Source: Verrucomicrobiota bacterium (GTDB taxonomy: Bacteria > Verrucomicrobiota > Kiritimatiellia > SS1-B-03-39 > UBA6053). Taken from it: 45,241 nucleotides of DNA. The notes under the pieces were generated by a model. That model was not told where the DNA came from, made no database searches, and saw nothing but the letters and a program-made list of their open reading frames with translations. The translations under genes and the position numbers were made by a program. Numbering within the stretch: position 1 is the first letter of the stretch; the number at the start of each line of letters is the position of its first letter. Positions 40,519-45,241 of the stretch are shown piece after piece. Location: the NCBI GenBank assembly GCA_020831635.1, contig JAFIGC010000029.1, positions 1 through 45,241 of the forward strand, in the 5' to 3' direction.

Positions 40519-40842
40519 TTACCTCGGGGTCGGCGCTTTGGGGATCATGCGGACCAAGATGCGGTGTCCTTCATTTCGGCCCAGAATGATGTGCAGCCCA
40601 TCGACCTGCACCACCAGCCGGCCTTTGAAATCGTTGTGAATCAGCGTGAGCACGCGACCTTCGATCAGACCCCGGCGATAGAGCATGTCGCGCTCCCCGG
40701 CGGCCAGTTGCATGGACATGATCCGATAAGAAACCCGGGGCTTGCCTTCATGCAGGGGATGGGGCCTGCGATTTTTCTGGGTTCGTCCCGTGCCGACCTG
40801 GGGGGACGGGGTGCGGGGCAGGATGTGCAAGGAGGGGGGCAT
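40519..40842 (-). CDS. FeoA-like domain protein
   Basis: 107 aa. From about residue 42 (MSMQLAAGERDMLYRRGLI) it fits an SH3-like FeoA fold: GRVLTLIHNDFKGRLVVQVD, GLHIILGRNEGHRILVRM. The first ~40 residues are Pro/Arg-rich and may be leader or a mis-chosen start. The TGATG junction shows coupling to lemA. No feoB is nearby, so a role in iron transport is not implied. Medium confidence in the family. Confidence 0.6.
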   Translation of the reverse strand: MPPSLHILPRTPSPQVGTGRTQKNRRPHPLHEGKPRVSYRIMSMQLAAGERDMLYRRGLIEGRVLTLIHNDFKGRLVVQVDGLHIILGRNEGHRILVRMIPKAPTPR

Positions 40843-41441
40843 CAGGAAAAGGAAACTTTGGGGGCTTCCTTCTCCGCGCTGTCGGTGATTTCGAACAAGG
40901 TTGCGGGTCCAAAATTGAACATGTTGGCCACGATCACGGAGGGAAACACTTCGCGACGAGTGTTGTAGGTCATGACGCTGTCGTTGTAGTGTTGCCGTGC
41001 GAACGCGATTTTGTTTTCGGTGGAGGTGAGTTCTTCGCTGAGTTGCCGCATGTTTTTATCGGCCTTGAGGTCGGGATAGGACTCGACCACCGCGAACAGA
41101 CGCCCCATGGCGCCGGTGAGCCCGGCTTCGGCGCCGAGCAGGGATTTCATGGCCATGGCATTGGTGGGGTCGGCCGCCGCCGCTTTTTCCGCGGTCTGGG
41201 CCTGGTTGCGGGCCGCGACCACGGCTTCCAAGGTTTCGCTCTCGTGTTTCATGTAGGCCTTGGCGGTTTCCACGAGATTGGGAATCAAGTCATAGCGGCG
41301 CTTCAACTGCACGTCGATCTGGGCGAATGCGTTTTTAAAACGGTTCCGCAGGGTGACCAGTTTATTGTAAGCGCCCACGCCCCAGAAAAACGGGATGAGC
41401 AAAATGACGAGGATGACGGCAAGGGTAATGATGATCTGCAT
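40842..41441 (-). CDS. lemA: LemA family protein
   Basis: This 199-aa protein has an N-terminal membrane anchor (IIITLAVILVILLIPFFW). The LemA four-helix domain contains YNKLVTLRNRFKNAFAQIDV, QLKRRYDLIPNLVETAKAYM, SYPDLKADKNMRQLSEELTS and ENKIAFARQHYNDSVMTYN, ending in VFPSVIVANMF. It is a membrane protein of unclear role, with most of the protein on one side of the membrane. ATG 41441 follows GGAG. Confidence 0.9.
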   Translation of the reverse strand: MQIIITLAVILVILLIPFFWGVGAYNKLVTLRNRFKNAFAQIDVQLKRRYDLIPNLVETAKAYMKHESETLEAVVAARNQAQTAEKAAAADPTNAMAMKSLLGAEAGLTGAMGRLFAVVESYPDLKADKNMRQLSEELTSTENKIAFARQHYNDSVMTYNTRREVFPSVIVANMFNFGPATLFEITDSAEKEAPKVSFS

Positions 41442-41599
41442 GTTGGTTCTCCAAGAGAAGGGATCGAGAGGGGATCGAAGTTTCAGGCAATGATACGCTG
41501 TAGATACTCATTATTCGGGGGAACGAAAAGGAAAAGTTCTGAAAAGATCGGATTTTTTTCATCGATTGGGCTTGTTCTGATTTGGCAAAAGCCTATACG

Positions 41600-41790
41600 T
41601 GGTATTGCAACCAATCGAAAAAGCATCTGTTAAACGGAAGGTCGTGAAAATCGACTGCGGACGCGCCGCTGTAACCGGATACAATGTTTCCATGCCACGC
41701 TCATCACTCTCCATTGTATGTGGGCGGAAGGGGAAACAAAGGTCAAGCCGGGAGCCAGAAGACGTAACAGGTGTCTTCAACGGTGTCTCA
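41600..41790 (+). promoter_or_regulatory. Cobalamin (B12) riboswitch
   Basis: Closing stem P1 pairs CATCTGTTA (41624-41632) with TAACAGGTG (41765-41773). Conserved core elements appear in order: ACGGAAGGTCGTGAAAATCG, GCGGACGCGCCGCTGTAACC (the B12-box CCRCTGTAA) and the 3' AGCCGGGAGCCAGAAGAC. A variable stem pairs ATACAATG with CATTGTAT (41680-41719). Downstream GGTGTCT/AGGACATC segments can form an alternative hairpin before the PEP-CTERM gene ATG at 41850. It should repress the downstream operon when cobalamin is plentiful. Confidence 0.85.
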
Positions 41791-41849
41791 CGAGGACATC
41801 AAGACCCAAACCCAAACGCCTCCGCGAATGAGGCAGAACAGGAATACAT

Positions 41850-42449
41850 ATGCAGACGTCCTTACGTCAACGCGCGGTTTTCACCGCGATCGCCGCCTTG
41901 GCTTTTGCCGGGGTGAGCGCACCCGCCCAAGCCAATCCCATTGTCTCCAACATTGATGCCACCTTCGGCTCGGGGGCGGAAAACATTTTTTTCGTCGTGG
42001 ACTGGAATGACGGTCAGAATCCCGATTCCAGAACCTGGCAGTTGAATTTTGACTCCGGGGCCTACGGTTCGGTCTATGAGGCCATGGTGAATCTGGAATC
42101 CTTGGATTTTGATTTGAGCTTTATGTTTAACACCGACTGGGGCGATCCTTTCCTTGAGGCCATTGCCTTCGACGACGGGATTCACATGCATAACCGGGAC
42201 ACCACCAATGGCGAAAACCCCAGGGACTGGTGGTCGTTTTGGTCGGGTGACGCCACGGGATCCACTTGGGAAATGTCTGGGGCGGGGGTTTCGACCACCT
42301 CAGTCGTTTCTGGAAAAGCATATGGGTTTACGTATGAGGCGGATTGGAATCATGCTCCATCCGCACCCAATGCCATTCCCGAGCCGGATATGATCGCTTT
42401 GTTTGTCATCGGATTGGGGGTCTTCACATGGCTTCGCCGGCGTTCTTGA
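41850..42449 (+). CDS. PEP-CTERM sorting-domain exported protein
   Basis: This 199-aa protein has a signal peptide (AVFTAIAALAFAGVSAPAQA). The mature Gly/Asp-rich domain includes NIFFVVDWNDGQNP and WNHAPSAPN. The C-terminal tripartite anchor is IPEPDM (PEP), a hydrophobic IALFVIGLGVFTWL helix and RRRS. PEP-CTERM proteins are processed by an exosortase and reach the cell surface or matrix. Position directly after a B12 riboswitch suggests a part in cobalamin uptake or response. The Gly/Trp repeats could bind a ligand; inference. AGGA precedes ATG. Confidence 0.8.
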   Translation: MQTSLRQRAVFTAIAALAFAGVSAPAQANPIVSNIDATFGSGAENIFFVVDWNDGQNPDSRTWQLNFDSGAYGSVYEAMVNLESLDFDLSFMFNTDWGDPFLEAIAFDDGIHMHNRDTTNGENPRDWWSFWSGDATGSTWEMSGAGVSTTSVVSGKAYGFTYEADWNHAPSAPNAIPEPDMIALFVIGLGVFTWLRRRS

Positions 42450-43591
42450 ACAAAGCGGCAGGGGTATCGGCAAGGGACTGCCGATCTACGGTAGCGCGAC
42501 AGTCCCTGTCGCGAACGTTAAGGTTATCGGCAAGGGACTGCCGATCTACGATCCTTTTTCTCGCCCTGATCACCTCCATGGTTCGAGGGGACTCCCCTTG
42601 GGCCGTGGAGGTGACCTCCTACGGCGCGGGCGAGGGGTTCTATGCCGGATATACGCTGAAAAATTCGGCCCTGGGCCGTCCCACGGTGGACACCTATGAG
42701 GATGCATTTGTGCAAAACCCTTCTGTCACCGTGGTGCCCGCATTTCCGCCTTGGGACCCGACCGAATTGGTTTCCATTGGCGGGGGCGGGCATCTGGTGC
42801 TGAAAATGGGGAGGGCGATTGTGAACCATCCCGACAACCCGTACGGCGTCGATTTCCTGATCTTTGGCAACAGTTTTTTCCAAGGTTCCGGTCTCTACAA
42901 TCAGAATGCGAATGATCCCCGAACCTACACGTTGGCCGGTCAGGATAAAATCGGCATCAACACCAAGAATGGCGTGGTTTCCGTGAGTGTCGATGGAATA
43001 CATTGGTTCTATTTTCAAAATCAGCCCCGCCTGGGCATGTTGCCCACCTTGGGCCGGGTTTGGCTGGAAGAGGAAGGCGAATGGGGCGACCCCACCGACC
43101 CGACGGTGCCACCCGATCCGGCTCTCCATGTGAAAGATCTGGCCAACATGCCCTTGGTGAAGTTGATCGAACATTACCGTGGCGGCGCGGGCGGAACGGG
43201 TTTCGACCTGTCCGACTTGATTGTTCCGCCAGGGAAATCCCTGCCGAAGAAATTCCACTATGTGCGGATTGAAGTGCCCGTCGGACAATTCCGCACCGAA
43301 ATCGATGCGGTGTCCGTGGTACGGCCCGCCAGCGAGCGCCGTCGCTGGGAAATTCGGCATTTTCCTTGGGTCCAGGACCCCGCCGTGGAAAAAAATGCCG
43401 TCGGGATGAAACTGAATTCAAGCGGGGCACCCGCGCTTCTGCATCCGGATGCCGGGGAACTACCGGGCTGGGTGCTGGAATGGTCGCCTTCCTTGCGGCA
43501 ACCCGATTGGCGGGATGTCGAAGCAGAAACCCCGACCGGAGCCCATGTCTTTTTCCGGGGCCGGCGTATCGAGGAGGAGGCTTCGCCATGA
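42428..43591 (+). CDS. Exported cell-surface protein in B12-regulated operon
   Basis: 387 aa from ATG 42428, overlapping the previous stop by 22 bp. The start is uncertain: the first ~45 codons read through two copies of a hairpin repeat (twice SARDCRST). The hydrophobic signal-like stretch ILFLALITS begins right after it. ATG 42578 would lack that stretch. The mature part has VEVTSYGAGEGFYAGYTL, ELVSIGGGGHLVLKMGRAIV, NPYGVDFLIFGNSFF and LGMLPTLGRVWLEEEGEW. This is a type of cell-surface protein I recall from PVC bacteria beside cobalamin riboswitches, but I know no named domain. The end overlaps the pseudopilin gene by 4 bp. Confidence 0.65.
   Translation: MASPAFLNKAAGVSARDCRSTVARQSLSRTLRLSARDCRSTILFLALITSMVRGDSPWAVEVTSYGAGEGFYAGYTLKNSALGRPTVDTYEDAFVQNPSVTVVPAFPPWDPTELVSIGGGGHLVLKMGRAIVNHPDNPYGVDFLIFGNSFFQGSGLYNQNANDPRTYTLAGQDKIGINTKNGVVSVSVDGIHWFYFQNQPRLGMLPTLGRVWLEEEGEWGDPTDPTVPPDPALHVKDLANMPLVKLIEHYRGGAGGTGFDLSDLIVPPGKSLPKKFHYVRIEVPVGQFRTEIDAVSVVRPASERRRWEIRHFPWVQDPAVEKNAVGMKLNSSGAPALLHPDAGELPGWVLEWSPSLRQPDWRDVEAETPTGAHVFFRGRRIEEEASP
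42463..42550. repeat. Duplicated hairpin repeat, 60-bp period
   Basis: TATCGGCAAGGGACTGCCGA, TCTACG occurs at about 42464-42490 and 42525-42550, each forming ATCGGCA-AGGGAC-TGCCGAT. Between them GCGACAG-TCC-CTGTCGC forms a third hairpin. They sit at the 5' end of the surface-protein gene. Confidence 0.75.
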
Positions 43592-44331
43592 AACGCGGTG
43601 GGTTTACCCTGATTGAGATGCTGGTGGTTATCGCCGTGATTCTGCTGCTGGGTGCGATGACCGTTCCTATGGTTGGAAGGGCGCTTGAACGCGGAAAAAC
43701 CACCCAATGTTTGGCCAACCTGCGGGCCATGAGTCAGGGCGTGGGCGTGTTTCTGGTCGAAAACCAAGGGCAGTTCCCGCCCGCATTGGTCTCGGGCGGC
43801 GGCAACCAAAAAGGCTGGGACTTTTTCATCAGCGAAACCGGCAAAGTCGAGCCCGGCTGGATTTGGCAGGAATACGGTGCCAACAACATTCTGCAATGTC
43901 CCTCCTTCCGAGGCGCGGACAACTGGCAGGAAGTGCCATATACCGGATACAACTACAACGCCAGTTATCTGGGGGGCATGTTCATCGAGCTTCGGGGGCA
44001 GGTGATTCGGGATGTGCCTTCCGCCAATATTGCCCATGTGCAACACCCAGGACGCACGGCCATGTTTGGCGATGGCGAGTACGTCGGCGGCACCAATAAA
44101 TTCATGCGCGCGCCCTTGCCCGGCCCCCTGGACGCGGATTTTTCCGGTCGGGAAGGCGGCACCCAGGGCTATCGACACGGCGGACATACCCACGTCGCCT
44201 TTGTGGACGGCCGCGTGGACCGACTTCGTCCCGTAAGCCCGCCCTCTGGTTTTCAGGGCTCGATCGGGGAGGGGACCGGATTTTTGTCGTCGGACAATTC
44301 CCTCTATGGCGCCGCCCCAAACCCCGAATGA
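43588..44331 (+). CDS. Pseudopilin / H-X9-DG processing-associated protein
   Basis: This 247-aa protein has a type IV-like prepilin leader, GGFTLIEMLVVIAVILLLGA (Phe after Gly, Glu at +5), followed by the long N-terminal helix. The C-terminal HGGHTHVAFVDG fits the H-X9-DG motif of the large PVC/planctomycete prepilin-processing-associated family. Cys is in LQCPSF. It is exported and membrane-anchored, then likely processed by a prepilin peptidase. Strong GAGGAGGAGG precedes ATG 43588, which overlaps the surface-protein stop. Likely assembles or displays the B12-responsive surface proteins; inference. Confidence 0.85.
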   Translation: MKRGGFTLIEMLVVIAVILLLGAMTVPMVGRALERGKTTQCLANLRAMSQGVGVFLVENQGQFPPALVSGGGNQKGWDFFISETGKVEPGWIWQEYGANNILQCPSFRGADNWQEVPYTGYNYNASYLGGMFIELRGQVIRDVPSANIAHVQHPGRTAMFGDGEYVGGTNKFMRAPLPGPLDADFSGREGGTQGYRHGGHTHVAFVDGRVDRLRPVSPPSGFQGSIGEGTGFLSSDNSLYGAAPNPE

Positions 44332-44360
44332 TCACACTTGCAAAATTACCGCTTTTTCTA

Positions 44361-44388
44361 TTGCAACCGCAAGCGGAATGCGTATAAG
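44361..44388 (+). promoter_or_regulatory. Promoter of rpsD
   Basis: TTGCAA (44361-44366), 16-bp spacer, TATAAG (44383-44388), about 60 bp upstream of ATG 44448. The remaining leader is short, with no clear S4 autoregulatory fold. Confidence 0.55.
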
Positions 44389-44447
44389 AGCGGACCCGTT
44401 TACCGCATGTCGCGGAATCAATTTTGATACTATCTTCAGGAGATTTC

Positions 44448-45050
44448 ATGAGTTATCGTGGACCGAAAGCAAAAAAATCACGTCGGCTGGGTGTAGCCAT
44501 TACCCCCAAGTCGCAGAGGTATTTGGAAACCCGCCCGCAACCGCCCGGACAACACGGACGCGGTCGCCGTCCTTCCAAGCTGTCCGACTATGGTCGTCAG
44601 TTGATGGAAAAACAGCGGATTCGTTTCCAGTACAACATGAGCGAAAAACAACTGCGTCTGGCCTATGAAAAAGCCGCCCGCAGCCAGGATCCGACCCCGG
44701 AAGTGCTCATCCAATTGCTCGAATCCCGTTTGGACACGGTCGTGTTGCGCGCCGGGTTTGCCCGTTCCATTTTCGCCGCCCGTCAATACGTGAACCACGG
44801 CCATTTCCTCGTGAATGGCAAAAAAGTGGACATCCCCAGCTACCACGTCAAAGTGGGCGATGTGATCACCACCCGTGAAAAAAGCAAAAACCTCGATTGC
44901 TTCAAAAGCGCCCTCGCCGTTTCCACCAAGACCCCGTATGTGGCCGTGGACGAAGCGGAAATGAGCGCCCGCCTCACCTACGTGCCCGGACGCGAAGAAA
45001 TCCCCGTGATTGGCGACGTCGCCACCGTGGTGGAATTCTACTCCCGCTAA
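44448..45050 (+). CDS. rpsD: 30S ribosomal protein S4
   Basis: This 200-aa protein binds 16S rRNA and helps start small-subunit assembly. The N-terminal MSYRGPKAKKSRRLG...PPGQHG lacks the zinc Cys of C+ S4 proteins. The S4 RNA-binding domain has LESRLDTVVLRAGFARSIFA, ARQYVNHGHFLVNGKKVDIP. ATG 44448 follows AGGAG. It is transcribed alone from its own promoter and ends in a terminator, not in the alpha operon arrangement. Confidence 0.95.
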   Translation: MSYRGPKAKKSRRLGVAITPKSQRYLETRPQPPGQHGRGRRPSKLSDYGRQLMEKQRIRFQYNMSEKQLRLAYEKAARSQDPTPEVLIQLLESRLDTVVLRAGFARSIFAARQYVNHGHFLVNGKKVDIPSYHVKVGDVITTREKSKNLDCFKSALAVSTKTPYVAVDEAEMSARLTYVPGREEIPVIGDVATVVEFYSR

Positions 45051-45071
45051 TCCGGTCCCATGCCGGCTTGC

Positions 45072-45103
45072 AAAACACCCCGTGAAAACGGGGTGTTTTT
45101 TTT
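45072..45103 (+). terminator. Rho-independent terminator of rpsD
   Basis: AACACCCCG-TGAAAA-CGGGGTGTT with a run of T after it, 20 bp beyond the rpsD stop. Confidence 0.9.
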
Positions 45104-45109
45104 AGTGCG

Positions 45110-45241
45110 AAGTTCGGAGTGATTGGGGAGTGACGAATTTTGAATGACGAGTGACGAATGCGGAGTAATTTGCGACGCGAAGCGTCTTTGGAGTGCGGTA
45201 GCGTCGGGAGGAACGACCAGAGCTGCCGCTTTGGGGCCATG
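45110..45241. repeat. Simple repeat plus REP-like structured repeat (copy C, inverse orientation)
   Basis: GGAGTGACGAATTTTGAATG then GACGAGTGACGAATGCGGAG, followed by GACGCGAAGCGTCTTTGGAG, TGCGGTAGC and GCTGCCGCTTTGGGGCC. The loop of the large stem differs from the other copies (GTCGGGAGGAACGACCAGA), but stem GCGGTAGC/GCTGCCGC is kept with a G-U pair. Runs to the window edge. Confidence 0.65.

Overview
The window joins the right-hand part of an integrated genomic island (about 1-30256) to chromosomal host genes (about 30257-45241). Host genes include zinc-less ribosomal protein S4, MsrB, LemA, pyruvate formate-lyase activase, a DUF3581 protein, a PEP-CTERM exported protein and pseudopilin-like H-X9-DG proteins. 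Together with the dispersed structured repeats, this suggests a Gram-negative member of the PVC group, plausibly verrucomicrobial. That assignment is inference, because no rRNA or other decisive marker is present.

Island, left part (1-6599, + strand): decayed phage/plasmid-like genes. They include Lar-like zinc proteins, a portal-protein C-terminal fragment and several frameshifted small genes joined by a recurring GGTGTCCGATG junction. An apparently intact replication/regulation module follows: an excisionase-type HTH protein behind a clear promoter and operator, a RepA-like AAA_25 ATPase, and a stand-alone archaeo-eukaryotic primase-like protein.

Island, centre (6602-26815, all - strand): a type 1 BREX phage-defence operon in the order brxA-brxB-brxC-[AlbA_2 ATPase]-[TIR protein]-pglX-[PD-(D/E)XK/STAND NTPase, Avs4-like]-pglZ-brxL. 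All six core genes look intact. Three non-core genes that look like independent defence or regulatory modules sit inside the operon. Most junctions overlap by 4-14 bp or are spaced by 8-9 bp. The only real gap is a 185-bp AT-richer interval with inverted repeats just before the TIR gene. The proposed working model is that BREX modifies and excludes phage, while the TIR NADase and the STAND nuclease act as second-line effectors.

Island, right end (26967-30256): a small zinc-binding-like protein, an unknown 363-aa protein translationally coupled to the integrase, and a tyrosine recombinase with an unusual HTH insertion. Last comes the 3' part of a tRNA-Gly(CCC) gene with CCA and its terminator, marking the island's right attachment site. 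The intact tRNA copy should lie to the left of the window.

Host part (30370-45241): exported C39-like peptidase; msrB overlapping a cytochrome c/sugar dehydrogenase fusion; ankyrin protein; release-factor-like GGQ protein; a cNMP-domain protein coupled to pflA; exported M23 peptidase; DUF3581 protein with an unknown partner; DUF1275 membrane protein; lemA-feoA. Next is a cobalamin riboswitch heading a three-gene operon (PEP-CTERM protein, exported surface protein, pseudopilin), and finally rpsD. Several families of intergenic hairpin repeats are scattered here, and related repeat sequence has entered pglX within the island.
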